NCBI GenBank assembly: GCA_030604885.1
Contig: JAUVUZ010000002.1
Location: 1 to 64,000, forward strand
Origin: Alphaproteobacteria bacterium
GTDB taxonomy: Bacteria; Pseudomonadota; Alphaproteobacteria; Rhodospirillales; Rhodospirillaceae
Reading direction: 5' to 3'
DNA: 64,000 bases
How positions within the stretch are numbered: position 1 is the stretch's first letter; each line of letters opens with the position of its first letter. Both the position numbers and the translations under genes were made by a program. The notes beneath the pieces were generated by a model, which ran no database searches, was not told the origin of the DNA, and worked only from the letters and a program-made list of their open reading frames with translations. Below are positions 53,606 to 62,315 of the stretch, piece by piece.

Positions 53606-54978
53606 TCCGCCACCGCGCGGGCGAGGGCGTCGACCACGGCGCCGGAGAGGCCGGTGTAGTTCTCGGGCTTGAGCGCCTCCTCCAGTTCGGCGCGGTCGCA
53701 GGCGGCGGCCACCCGGGGGTCGGTCACCAGCAGGTCGAGCATCGGCTGCCGCGCCTCGAGGGCGCGGATCGAGATGTCGTGGATCACCTCGTGGGCGTCG
53801 CCCAGCGGCATCGACCGCGCCAGCACGAACATCACCCGCTCGGACAGCAGCACGCCCTTGAGCATGTCGAGGTTTTCCCGCATCCGTGCGTCGTTGACGC
53901 GCAGGCCCGCGAGCACCTTGTGCAACTGCGCCAGCATCGCCCCGGCGAGGCAGAAGGTTTCCGGCACCGTCACCCATTCGGCGCGCCAGACGCTGCCGTC
54001 GCGCTCGTTGAGCGGCGTCATCAGCCGGTCCATCACCGCCGCGTTGCCCTGCACGATCGCGGCGAGGGAGCGCACCCACTCGCTGCCGATCGGGTTGAGC
54101 TTGTGCGGCATGGTGCTGGAGCCGACGGTGTCGTGGGTGTAGGCCTCGGTCAGCTCGCCGATTTCGGTCATGCACGAGACGTAGATTTCCTGCGCCACCC
54201 GGGCGGAGGTTCCGGCGATCAGCGCGAGGCCGTGCAGCAGCTCGGCCAGGCGGTCGCGCTGGGCGTGCCACCAGGTGCGCGGCACCCCGAGGCCGAGGAT
54301 GCGGCAGGCGCGCGCCTGCACCTCCAGGCCCTGGTCGCCCCAGGCGGCGAAGGTGCCGATGGCGCCCGAGAGGTTGCCCACCAGGCAGCGGGTCTTCAGC
54401 TCCCGCCAGCGGTCGCGGTTGCGGTCCATTTCGTCCAGCCAGCCCGCCACCTTGAGGCCGAAGGTGAAGGGCAGGGCGTGGTTGCCGTGGGAGCGCGCCA
54501 CCATCAGGGTGTCGCGGTGGCGGCGCATCAGCTCCAGCAGCACCGCGATCAGCGCGTCCAACTGGCGCTCCACCTCGGCGTGGGCGCGGGCGAGGGTGAG
54601 CATCGTCGCGCTGTCGATGATGTCCTGGGTGGTGGCGCCGTAATGCAGCCAGGTCTGGTGCGGGTCGCCGAGGTTGGCGCGGTATTCCCGCAGCACTCCG
54701 ACCAGGGTGTGGGCGGTCTGCTTGCCGTGGGCCTGCACCCGGGCGATGTCGATCAGCCGCACGTCGGCCTTGGCGCGGATCGCCGCCGCCGCCTCGGCGG
54801 GGATCATGCCGATCTCCGCCTGGGCCTCGGCGAGCGCCGCCTCCACGTCGAGCCACGCCTGCACGAAGCCGTCGGCGCGGAAGATCTCGCGCATCTCGGG
54901 GGTGGAGGTGAGGCCCTTGAACAGCGGCGCGTCCATCGGGTGGACGATGTCGGCGAAGGTGTCGGGGGTGTGGGTCAT
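53602..54978 (-). CDS. Fumarase/aspartase-superfamily lyase (adenylosuccinate-lyase-like)
   Basis: The 458-residue protein has the superfamily signature GSSTMPHKLNP (residues 286-296), the upstream HYGATTQDIIDS and ARSHGNHALPFTFG segments, and a helical-bundle profile close to adenylosuccinate lyase and 3-carboxymuconate cycloisomerase. It is not in a purine operon. In this context it probably cleaves or adds a C-N bond of a succinyl-type amino acid, as do iminodisuccinate and EDDS lyases. ATG at 54978 lies 12 bp after the aminotransferase stop. Confidence 0.88.
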   Translation of the reverse strand: MTHTPDTFADIVHPMDAPLFKGLTSTPEMREIFRADGFVQAWLDVEAALAEAQAEIGMIPAEAAAAIRAKADVRLIDIARVQAHGKQTAHTLVGVLREYRANLGDPHQTWLHYGATTQDIIDSATMLTLARAHAEVERQLDALIAVLLELMRRHRDTLMVARSHGNHALPFTFGLKVAGWLDEMDRNRDRWRELKTRCLVGNLSGAIGTFAAWGDQGLEVQARACRILGLGVPRTWWHAQRDRLAELLHGLALIAGTSARVAQEIYVSCMTEIGELTEAYTHDTVGSSTMPHKLNPIGSEWVRSLAAIVQGNAAVMDRLMTPLNERDGSVWRAEWVTVPETFCLAGAMLAQLHKVLAGLRVNDARMRENLDMLKGVLLSERVMFVLARSMPLGDAHEVIHDISIRALEARQPMLDLLVTDPRVAAACDRAELEEALKPENYTGLSGAVVDALARAVAE

Positions 54979-54989
54979 GGTTGCCTCCC

Positions 54990-56189
54990 TCAACCCAGCG
55001 CCGCGCATGCGTCGGCGATGCGGCGGCAGGCTTCCTTGAGGCTCGCGGTGTCGGTGGCGAACGAGATGCGCACGAACGGCGACAGGCCGAACGCGTCGCC
55101 CGGGATCACCGCCACCCCGGCGTCGAGCAGGTAATTGGCGAAATCCGCGTCGCTGGCGATGGTCTTGCCGCCGGGGGCGGCGCGGCCGATCAGGTCGGCG
55201 CACGAGATGTAGACGTAGAACGCGCCCTCGGGCCGCACCACGCGCAGGCCCGGCACCGCCGCGAGCATCTGCACCACCAGGTCGCGGCGCTCCTGGAAGA
55301 TCGCGCGCTGCCGCGCCGCGAACCCCATGTCGCCGTCGAGCGCGGCGACGCCCGCCCACTGCGACACCTGGCACGCGCCGCTGGTGGTCTGCGACTGGTA
55401 CTTGGTCATGTTCTTGATCAGGTCTAGCGGCCCGGCGCCGTAGCCCAGGCGCCAGCCGGTCATGCTGAAGGTCTTGGAGAAGCCGTTCACCACCAGGGTG
55501 CGGTCCTTGAGATCGGGCGCCGCGTCGAGGATCGAGTGGAACGCCCGGCCGTCGTAGATCAGGTGCTCGTAGATGTCGTCGGAGAGCACCCACACCTGCG
55601 GGTGCCGCTGCAACACCTCGGCGATCGCCTGCAGGCGGTCGAGGTCGAGCACCGCGCCGGAGGGATTGTTGGGGTTGTTGAGGATCAGCCACTTGGTGCG
55701 CGGCGTGATCGCCGCTTCGAGGCGCGCCGGGTCGAGGCGGAAGCCGTCGTCCTGGGTGGTTTCCACCACCACCGGCACGCCGCGGCAGAGGGCGGTTTCC
55801 TCGATGTAGCAGCCGAAGTAGGGGGCGGGGACGATCACCTCGTCGCCCGGGTCGAGGGTGACGGCGAGGGCGTTGAAGATCACCTGCTTGGCGCCCGCTC
55901 CGGCGATCACCTGCTCGGGGGTGTAGTCGAGGCCGTTCTCCCGCGCCAGCTTGCGGCACACCGCCTGGCGCAGCGGCAGAATGCCCGGGATCGGCGGATA
56001 CTTGGTCTTGCCCTCGACGATCGCCCGGATGCCCGCCAGCTGCACGTGCTCGGGCGTGGGGAAGTCCGGCTCCCCCGCCGAGAGGCTGACGACGTCCTTG
56101 CCCTGCTGCCGCAGCTCCGTCGCCCGCGCCGACACCACCGAGGCGGCGGACTGTTTGATGCAGCTCATGTGTTCCGCAATCATTCCCAT
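54990..56189 (-). CDS. Class I PLP-dependent aminotransferase (aspartate-aminotransferase-like)
   Basis: A 399-residue fold-type I aminotransferase: SLSAGEPDFPTPEHV, NNPNNPSGAV, and the PLP lysine K239 in NGFSKTFSMTGWRLGYG. It likely exchanges an amino group between an amino acid and a 2-oxo acid. ATG at 56189 has GGGAG seven bases upstream and is preferred to the ATG at 56267. It is the first gene of the catabolic operon divergent from the LysR gene. Confidence 0.92.
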   Translation of the reverse strand: MGMIAEHMSCIKQSAASVVSARATELRQQGKDVVSLSAGEPDFPTPEHVQLAGIRAIVEGKTKYPPIPGILPLRQAVCRKLARENGLDYTPEQVIAGAGAKQVIFNALAVTLDPGDEVIVPAPYFGCYIEETALCRGVPVVVETTQDDGFRLDPARLEAAITPRTKWLILNNPNNPSGAVLDLDRLQAIAEVLQRHPQVWVLSDDIYEHLIYDGRAFHSILDAAPDLKDRTLVVNGFSKTFSMTGWRLGYGAGPLDLIKNMTKYQSQTTSGACQVSQWAGVAALDGDMGFAARQRAIFQERRDLVVQMLAAVPGLRVVRPEGAFYVYISCADLIGRAAPGGKTIASDADFANYLLDAGVAVIPGDAFGLSPFVRISFATDTASLKEACRRIADACAALG

Positions 56190-56238
56190 GGGTTCGCTCC
56201 CGCGATGCCCGGCCGTTTCCCGTGCCGGAATATGCATT

Positions 56239-56271
56239 TTTTTTGGGCGTATTAATGTGGCGCCCAAAAAA
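56239..56271. promoter_or_regulatory. Inverted repeat in the LysR/catabolic-operon divergent promoter region
   Basis: TTTTTTGGGCG and its exact complement CGCCCAAAAAA are separated by 11 bp. The repeat lies between the divergent aminotransferase and LysR genes, in an unusually AT-rich stretch, where a LysR-type regulator would be expected to bind. Confidence 0.55.
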
Positions 56272-56354
56272 TAGTATGAAGCGATTTAAAATTCGTGACA
56301 GCGAATTTATCTAATTATTAGAATAAGAGATGCTTATGAACCGAGGGCGATGGC

Positions 56355-57233
56355 ATGGACCTGCGGAAGCTCGGCACCCTGGTGGCGGTGGCGGAATACG
56401 GTTCCTTCTCCCGCGCCGCGCAGGCGGTGAACCTCACCCAGTCGGCGGTGAGCCAGCAGATGAGCGACCTCGAGGCGCAGTTGCGGCTGCCGCTGTTCGA
56501 CCGCTCCTGCCGTCCGCCGCGCCTCACCCGCGTCGGGCGGATGTATGTGGAGACCGCGCGCGCCATCCTCGACGCCCACGCGCTGTTCCTCGAACGCAAC
56601 AGCCGCACCGAGATCAGCGGCACCCTCACCATCGGCGCGGTGCGCAGCGCCCTGACGGCGGGTCTGCCCGAGGCGCTGCACGCGCTCAAGAGCAACCACC
56701 CGCGCCTGTCGCTGCGGCTGGTGGGCAGCGGCCGCCTCACCACCGAGCTGATCCAGGAGGTGCGCAGCGGCCGCCTCGACGCGGCGCTGGTGGTGGATCC
56801 GCCGGCGGACAATCGCGACCTGCTGTGGAAGTCCTACGCCGTCGAACGCTTCTACGTGATCGCGCCGCCCGGCACGCCGGGGCTGACCGACGACGAGGTG
56901 CTCTCCGCCGCGCCCTACCTGCGGTTCGTGCCGATTCTCCCGGGCGAGCGGGAGATCGACGCGGTGCTGGAGCGCAAGGGGTTGAAGCTGGTGCCGGAAA
57001 TGGAACTCGACACCTTCGAGGCGATCGTGCTGATGGTGGGGGCGGGCCTGGGCGCGGGGATCGTGCCGGGCCTCTACGTGCCGCGCGCGCGGGTGCAGAA
57101 CATGCGGGTGCTGCCGTTCGGCGACATCGGCCTGACCCGCGAACTCGGCATCGTGATGCGGCGGCAGGAAAAGAAGCGGGAGCTCATCGACCTGCTCCAC
57201 GCCACCCTCGCGCGGGTGCGGCGCGAGGCGTGA
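56355..57233 (+). CDS. LysR-type transcriptional regulator
   Basis: A 292-residue protein with an N-terminal winged HTH (DLRKLGTLVAVAEYGSFSRAAQAVNLTQSAVSQQMSDLE) and a periplasmic-binding-like effector domain. It is transcribed away from the catabolic operon, the classical position of a LysR activator. The inducer is presumably a substrate or intermediate of that operon. No other regulator is nearby. Confidence 0.95.
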   Translation: MDLRKLGTLVAVAEYGSFSRAAQAVNLTQSAVSQQMSDLEAQLRLPLFDRSCRPPRLTRVGRMYVETARAILDAHALFLERNSRTEISGTLTIGAVRSALTAGLPEALHALKSNHPRLSLRLVGSGRLTTELIQEVRSGRLDAALVVDPPADNRDLLWKSYAVERFYVIAPPGTPGLTDDEVLSAAPYLRFVPILPGEREIDAVLERKGLKLVPEMELDTFEAIVLMVGAGLGAGIVPGLYVPRARVQNMRVLPFGDIGLTRELGIVMRRQEKKRELIDLLHATLARVRREA

Positions 57234-57245
57234 CGCGGAAGGCGG

Positions 57246-58211
57246 TCATTCCACCGTCAGCGCGTGGATGCTGAACCAGCCGCGCGCGTCCGTCCACAGC
57301 GCCTTGGGCGCGTAGCCCGCCCGCCGGGCGAGGGCGGCGAAGGCGTCGGGCGCGAACTTGTGGGAGTTCTCGGTGTGGATTGTCTCCCCGGGGAGGAAGT
57401 CGAAACGCCGGTCGCCGATCCGCACGCTCTGGCGCGCCCGGCTCACCAGGTGCATCTCGACGCGGCTCTCCTCGGCGTTCCACAGGGCGCGGTGGGCGAA
57501 GGCGTCGAGGTCGAAATCCGCCCCCAGCTCGCGGTTGACGCGCACCAGCAGGTTGGCGTTGAAGGCGGCGGTGACGCCCGCCGCGTCGTCGTAGGCGGCT
57601 TCGAGGATCGCCGGGTCCTTCGGCGTGTCCACCCCCACCACCATCGTCGCGCCCGGCCCCAGCAGGCGCGCGGCGCCGCCGAGGAACGCCGCCGCCTCGT
57701 CGGGGGCGAAGTTGCCGATGGTCGAGCCGGGGAAGAACCCGGCGGTGGCGGCGGCGCCCGGCGGCGCGGGCGGCAGGGCGAAGGGGCGGGTGTAGTCGGC
57801 GCACAGGGGCTGCACCCGCAGGCGCGGGAAATCCTTGGCGAGCGCCAGGGCGGCGGCCACCAGGTGGCCGCGCGAAATGTCCACCGGCACGTAGGCCGCC
57901 GGGTCTGCGAGGGCGGCCAGCAGCAGCCGCACCTTGACCCCGGCGCCGGAGCCGAACTCCACCAGCCGCACCCGCGGCCCGAGGCAGGCGGCGATCTCGT
58001 CGGCCGCCGAGGCCAGCAGCGCCATTTCCGTGCGCGTCGGGTAATACTCGGGCAGCTCGCAGATGCGCTCGAACAGGTGCGACCCGGCGTCGTCGTAAAG
58101 ATACTTGCACGGCAGGGTCTTCTGCGGCCGCGACAGGCCCTCGATCACGTCGGCGCGGAACGCCGAGATCGTCGGCTCCAGGTCGTGGAGCCGCAGCGCC
58201 CGGGTGCTCAT
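57246..58211 (-). CDS. egtD: L-histidine N-alpha-methyltransferase EgtD
   Basis: The 321-residue protein matches the EgtD family: KYLYDDAGSHLFERICELPEYYPTRTE, a SAM motif LVEFGSGAGVKVRLLL, FPGSTIGNFAPDEA and a C-terminal ALWTDARGWFSIHALTVE. It trimethylates histidine to hercynine, the first step of ergothioneine synthesis. ATG at 58211 overlaps the egtB stop by four bases. Confidence 0.93.
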   Translation of the reverse strand: MSTRALRLHDLEPTISAFRADVIEGLSRPQKTLPCKYLYDDAGSHLFERICELPEYYPTRTEMALLASAADEIAACLGPRVRLVEFGSGAGVKVRLLLAALADPAAYVPVDISRGHLVAAALALAKDFPRLRVQPLCADYTRPFALPPAPPGAAATAGFFPGSTIGNFAPDEAAAFLGGAARLLGPGATMVVGVDTPKDPAILEAAYDDAAGVTAAFNANLLVRVNRELGADFDLDAFAHRALWNAEESRVEMHLVSRARQSVRIGDRRFDFLPGETIHTENSHKFAPDAFAALARRAGYAPKALWTDARGWFSIHALTVE

Positions 58212-59488
58212 CGGTCCTCCGCGAGGCGGAAGCCCGCGAACTGCCAGCGCGCCGAGGCGGGGAAGAAGTTGCGGTAGGTGGGCCGCGCGTGGCCGAACGG
58301 CGTGGCGCACGAGCGTCCGCGCAGCACCTGCTGGTTGACCATGAACTTGCCGTTGTATTCGCCGAGCGCCCCTTCCGCCGCGCGGAAGCCGGGATAGGGG
58401 GCGTAGGCGCTTTGCGTCCACTCCCACACCTCCTGGCGGATGCCGGGCTTCAGGGGGCGCGGGTGCGGGCGCTGCACCTCGTCGTCGGCCTCCGCCGCGC
58501 CGAAGCGGCGGGCGCACACCTCCCACTCGAACTCGGTGGGCAGCCGCTTGCCCGCCCACTGGGCGTAGGCGGCGGCCTCGAAATAGCTGACGTGGCAGAC
58601 CGGCTCGTCGTCGCGCACGGTGCGCTCGCCGTGGAGGGTGTAGACCCGCCACTCGCCGTCCTCGCCCTTGCGCCAGTAGCCGGGCGCCTCCCACCCCTGC
58701 TCGCGCGCCAAATGCCAGCCCTCGGAGAGCCACAGCTCGGAGCGGCGGTAGCCGCCGTCGTCGATGAAGGCGCGGAACTCGCCGTTGCTCACCGGCCGGT
58801 CGGCGATGGCGCAGGGGCGGATCAGCGCGTCGTGGGCCGGGCCTTCGTTGTCGAAGGCGAACTCCAGCGGCGCGCCCGAGGGTGCGAAGCCGACGCGGTG
58901 GATGCCGCCCTCCAGCGCCCACCAGCCGGGCGGCGCCAGCGGCGCGGCCGCCACCTCGGGCGCGGCGGCGGCGTAGACCGGGCAGAGCGGCGAGAGGGAG
59001 AGCGCGTGCTTGATGTCGGTGAGGATCAGCTCCTGGTGCTGCTGCTCGTGGTGGGTGCCGATCAGCACCAGCTCCGCCACCCGGTCGTCGCAGACGTCGA
59101 GCAGGCGCTCCATGCCCGCGTCCACGTGGGCGCGGTAGGCCCCCACCTCGGCGGCGCCGGGGCGGGAGAGCACGCCCCGCTGCGGCCTGGGGTGATAGGG
59201 GCCGACCTGCTCGTAATAGGAATTGAACACCATGCGGAACGCCGGGTCGAAGGTGGTGTAGCCTTCGAGGTGGGGCACCAGCAGGAAGGTTTCGAAAAAC
59301 CACGAGGTGTGGGCGCGGTGCCACTTGGTGGGGCTGGCGTCGTCCATCGACTGGATGGTCTGGTCCTCGGGCGAGAGGGCGGCGGCGAGCGCCTCGGTCT
59401 CGGCGCGCACGCGGCGATAGCGCGCGCGGATGGCGCCGTGCGGCGCATCGGCCGACGGCGCGGGGCGGTGGGCGGGCACTGCGATCAT
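58208..59488 (-). CDS. egtB: Ergothioneine sulfoxide synthase EgtB
   Basis: The 426-residue protein has an N-terminal DinB-like domain with candidate iron ligands in HRAHTSWFFET (about residues 57-67) and HHEQQH (146-151), and a C-terminal formylglycine-generating-enzyme-like domain (NGEFRAFIDDGGYRRSELWLSEGW, LPTEFEWEVCARRF, YRNFFPASARWQFAGFRLAED). It joins hercynine to cysteine or gamma-glutamyl-cysteine. No egtA, egtC or egtE is beside it. It is coupled to egtD. Confidence 0.93.
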   Translation of the reverse strand: MIAVPAHRPAPSADAPHGAIRARYRRVRAETEALAAALSPEDQTIQSMDDASPTKWHRAHTSWFFETFLLVPHLEGYTTFDPAFRMVFNSYYEQVGPYHPRPQRGVLSRPGAAEVGAYRAHVDAGMERLLDVCDDRVAELVLIGTHHEQQHQELILTDIKHALSLSPLCPVYAAAAPEVAAAPLAPPGWWALEGGIHRVGFAPSGAPLEFAFDNEGPAHDALIRPCAIADRPVSNGEFRAFIDDGGYRRSELWLSEGWHLAREQGWEAPGYWRKGEDGEWRVYTLHGERTVRDDEPVCHVSYFEAAAYAQWAGKRLPTEFEWEVCARRFGAAEADDEVQRPHPRPLKPGIRQEVWEWTQSAYAPYPGFRAAEGALGEYNGKFMVNQQVLRGRSCATPFGHARPTYRNFFPASARWQFAGFRLAEDR

Positions 59489-59578
59489 CGGAAAGGCTCC
59501 CCTCGGGCTGGTTGCCGCGTGCGGTTTGCCGTGGGATAACGGCGGAGGCCCGCCGTCGTTCCCTGGAATGAGTCGCAG

Positions 59579-60073
59579 ATGACCGAATCCCTGATCCTCC
59601 CCGCCGCCGCCGGAAAGGCGGAAACCTACGCCGCCCTGCTGCCCCAGGTGGAGGCGGTGATCGCGGGCGAGGACGACCTGGTCGCCAACCTCGCCAACGT
59701 CGCGGCGATGCTGAAGGCCGCGTTCGGCTTCCACTGGGTGGGGTTCTACCGCACCCTGGCGCCGGAAACCCTGGTGCTGGGGCCGTTCCAGGGTCCGCTC
59801 GCCTGCACGCGGATTCCCTTCTCCCGCGGCGTGTGCGGCGCGGCGGCGCGCGGCCGGGCGACCGTGGTGATGCCGGACGTCGAGGCCTTCCCCGGCCACA
59901 TCGCGTGCAGCAGCCTGTCGCGCTCGGAAATCGTCGTGCCGCTGGTGGCGGCGGGGGAAACCCGCCTGGTGCTGGACGTCGACGCCGCCGAGCCGGACGC
60001 CTTCGACGCGGTCGACCAAGCCAACCTCGAAGCCGTCGTCGCCCTCCTCAAGGCGCGCCACTGGCCCGGGTGA
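59579..60073 (+). CDS. msrC: Free methionine-R-sulfoxide reductase (GAF-domain fRMsr)
   Basis: A 164-residue GAF-domain protein with the three conserved cysteines of the fRMsr family: C76 in QGPLACTRIP, C86 in GVCGAAA and C110 in HIACSS, plus FHWVGFY. It reduces free L-methionine-(R)-sulfoxide. It is divergent from egtB with a 90-bp gap; both genes fit protection from oxidative stress. Confidence 0.88.
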   Translation: MTESLILPAAAGKAETYAALLPQVEAVIAGEDDLVANLANVAAMLKAAFGFHWVGFYRTLAPETLVLGPFQGPLACTRIPFSRGVCGAAARGRATVVMPDVEAFPGHIACSSLSRSEIVVPLVAAGETRLVLDVDAAEPDAFDAVDQANLEAVVALLKARHWPG

Positions 60074-60150
60074 ACCCTCCGGGGTTCGCCCCCGGGGCGA
60101 ACGGTGATAGCATGCACCGAGCATTCCGCACCGGCAGGGAGACCGCACCG

Positions 60151-60534
60151 ATGGCAGCCGAGACCGCGTCCAAGTATCGCTATTCCTTGAAGGACGTTCC
60201 GCAGATCGCGCCCAACGCCAGCATCCGCGCGCAGATGATCGCGTCGGAGGAGCTGCTGATGAGCTTCATCGAATGCCCGCCCGAGACCGATCTCGCGATG
60301 CACAGCCACCCGGCGATGCAGGTGCTGATCGTGCTCGAAGGCTCGCTCGACCACAACGTCGGCGACGAGAGCTTCCACCTGGAGGCGGGCGACGTGGTGC
60401 TGCACCCCTCCGACGTCGTCCACGGCGGCTACAGCAAGACCGGTTTCAAGGGACTCGACATTTTCGTGCCGCCCCGGGAGGACTACCTGGAGCTGATGCG
60501 CAAGCACGGGCTGCCGGTTCCGGCGGCGAAGTGA
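60151..60534 (+). CDS. Small cupin-domain protein
   Basis: A 127-residue single-cupin protein: MHSHPAMQVLIVLEGSLDHNVGDESFHLEAGDVVLHPSDVVHGGYSKTG carries the two cupin motifs (HxH...E and a later H). ATG at 60151 follows AGGGA about 10 bases upstream. It lies 17 bp before the SDR gene, so the pair probably forms an operon. The ligand is unknown. Confidence 0.8.
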   Translation: MAAETASKYRYSLKDVPQIAPNASIRAQMIASEELLMSFIECPPETDLAMHSHPAMQVLIVLEGSLDHNVGDESFHLEAGDVVLHPSDVVHGGYSKTGFKGLDIFVPPREDYLELMRKHGLPVPAAK

Positions 60535-60551
60535 ACGAAAGGGCGGATCCG

Positions 60552-61322
60552 ATGAAGAACTTCCTCGAAGACCTGATCGGCAAGGCGGTGCTGGTGACCG
60601 GCTCCTCCACCGGCATCGGCGCGGCGGTGGCGATCGCCTTCGGCCAGGCCGGGGCGAAGGTGGCGGTGCACTGCAACAAGAGCCGCGCCGAGGGCGAGAA
60701 GGTGGTGGCGGCGATCGCCGGGGCGGGCGGCACCGCGGTGCTGCTGTCGGGCGACGTGTGCCGCTCCGCCGAGGCGAAGCGGCTGGTGGACGAGACGGTG
60801 GCGGCGTTCGGCCGCATCGACGTGCTGGTCAACAACGCGGGCGGGCTGGTCAAGCGCACCCCGCCCGAGGACAACGACGACGCCTTCGTCGACGCGGTGA
60901 TGGACCTCAACATCCGCTCGGTGGTGGCGGCGAGCCGCGCCGCGATCCCGTATTTCGCCCAGCAGAAGTCCGGCAACATCATCACCACCGGCTCGGTGGC
61001 GGGGCGCAACGGCGGCGGCCCGGGGGCGTCGATCTACGCCTCCACCAAGGGCTTCGTCCACACCTTCACCAAAAGCCTGGCGAAGGAGCTGGTGGGCCAC
61101 AACGTGCGCGTCAACGCGGTCGCCCCGGGGGTGATCGAGACGCCGTTCCACGCCTCCACCACCGACGCGATGAAGGAGGCGTTCAAGAAGGGCATTCCGA
61201 TGGGCCGCCTCGGCACCGCCGAGGACCTGGTGGGCGCCTATCTCTTCCTCGCCTCCGACACCCTGGCCGGATACGTCACCGGCCAGATCCTCGACGTCAA
61301 CGGCGGCCAGCTGATGCCTTGA
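60552..61322 (+). CDS. Short-chain dehydrogenase/reductase
   Basis: A 256-residue classical SDR: VTGSSTGIGAAVAIAF (cofactor binding), DVLVNNAGG, the catalytic YASTKG and a C-terminal GYVTGQILDVNGGQLMP. It may act on a sugar or acyl ketone/alcohol together with the preceding cupin. The substrate is not apparent. Confidence 0.88.
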   Translation: MKNFLEDLIGKAVLVTGSSTGIGAAVAIAFGQAGAKVAVHCNKSRAEGEKVVAAIAGAGGTAVLLSGDVCRSAEAKRLVDETVAAFGRIDVLVNNAGGLVKRTPPEDNDDAFVDAVMDLNIRSVVAASRAAIPYFAQQKSGNIITTGSVAGRNGGGPGASIYASTKGFVHTFTKSLAKELVGHNVRVNAVAPGVIETPFHASTTDAMKEAFKKGIPMGRLGTAEDLVGAYLFLASDTLAGYVTGQILDVNGGQLMP

Positions 61323-61382
61323 GCCGCGCGGGCGGGCCGCCTCCGGTCCGCCCGGTTTTCCATTCCTCCCGGGAGTCCCGCC

Positions 61383-62315
61383 GTGGGCGCGGTCCTCGAC
61401 GTCATCCTGCCGTTTTTCGCGGTGATCGGCTGCGGCTTCCTCGCCGCGCGCCGCCGCCTGTTGCCCGAGGGGGCGGTGGCGGGCCTCAACGCCTACGTCT
61501 GGTATTTCGCGCTGCCGTGCATGGCGTTCCGCGCCCTGGCGGCGCGGCCGCTGGAGGAGAGCTTCGACGGCCGCTTCGTGGCGGCGTGGCTGATCGGCGG
61601 CTGGGCGCTCTATCTCACCGTGGCGGCCCTGGCGCGGCTGCTGTTCCGCGCCTCCCTCGGCGAGGCGCTGATGCTGGGGCAGGGGGCGCAGCTCGGCAAC
61701 GTCGGCTACATGGGCATTCCGCTGATGTTCTCGCTCTACGGCGAGGCGGGGGCGGCGTTCGCGGTGCTGGCGATGCTCACCGACACCCTGCTGGTGCAGG
61801 TGCCGACCCTGGCGCTGCTCGAGGTCGCCAAGGCGCGCGGCGGCCGCCCGGTGGACGCGGTGCTCGGGGTGCTGAAAGGGTTTGTGCGGATTCCGGTGGT
61901 GACCGGGGTGGCGCTGGCGGCGGCGGTGGCGGCCTCGGGCACCGCGCCGCCCGCCGCGCTGGCGTTCTTCGCCGACATGCTGGGCCGCACGGCCGGGCCG
62001 GTGGCGCTGTTCGCCATCGGCGCCAGCCTCGCCGGGCGGCGCCTCGCCGACGGCCTGCCCCAGGTGGGCCTGATGGTGGGCTTCAAGCTGGCGGTGGCGC
62101 CGCTCGCGGTGGCGGCGAGCATGGCGCTGTTCGGCGGCGGCGAGCGCCTCGTCGTGGGGGTGCTGCTGGCGGCGTTGCCGGTGGGCGGCAACTATTATCT
62201 GCTGGCGCAGAATTCCGGCTTTTCCGGCGCGCGCGCCTCGTCGGCGATTCTCGTCTCCACCGCCATCGGCGTGGCGAGCTTCTCGGCGCTGGCGGTGGTG
62301 CTGGCTAGCTCGTGA
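61383..62315 (+). CDS. AEC-family (auxin efflux carrier-like) transporter
   Basis: A 310-residue membrane protein with about ten hydrophobic segments in the two-repeat pattern of the AEC/BASS-related family; it starts LDVILPFFAVIGCGFLAARR and has GQGAQLGNVGYMGIPLMFSLYGEAG. It probably exports or exchanges organic anions such as malonate or malate. The start at GTG 61383 follows a CCCGGGAGT ribosome-binding region. It overlaps the end of the convergent GGDEF gene by 11 bp. Confidence 0.87.
   Translation: MGAVLDVILPFFAVIGCGFLAARRRLLPEGAVAGLNAYVWYFALPCMAFRALAARPLEESFDGRFVAAWLIGGWALYLTVAALARLLFRASLGEALMLGQGAQLGNVGYMGIPLMFSLYGEAGAAFAVLAMLTDTLLVQVPTLALLEVAKARGGRPVDAVLGVLKGFVRIPVVTGVALAAAVAASGTAPPAALAFFADMLGRTAGPVALFAIGASLAGRRLADGLPQVGLMVGFKLAVAPLAVAASMALFGGGERLVVGVLLAALPVGGNYYLLAQNSGFSGARASSAILVSTAIGVASFSALAVVLASS

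Noticed and set aside
53602-54978. Housekeeping adenylosuccinate lyase (purB)
   Set aside because: Catabolic-operon context with a PrpD-family gene coupled to it; no purine genes nearby. Family membership alone does not show purB.
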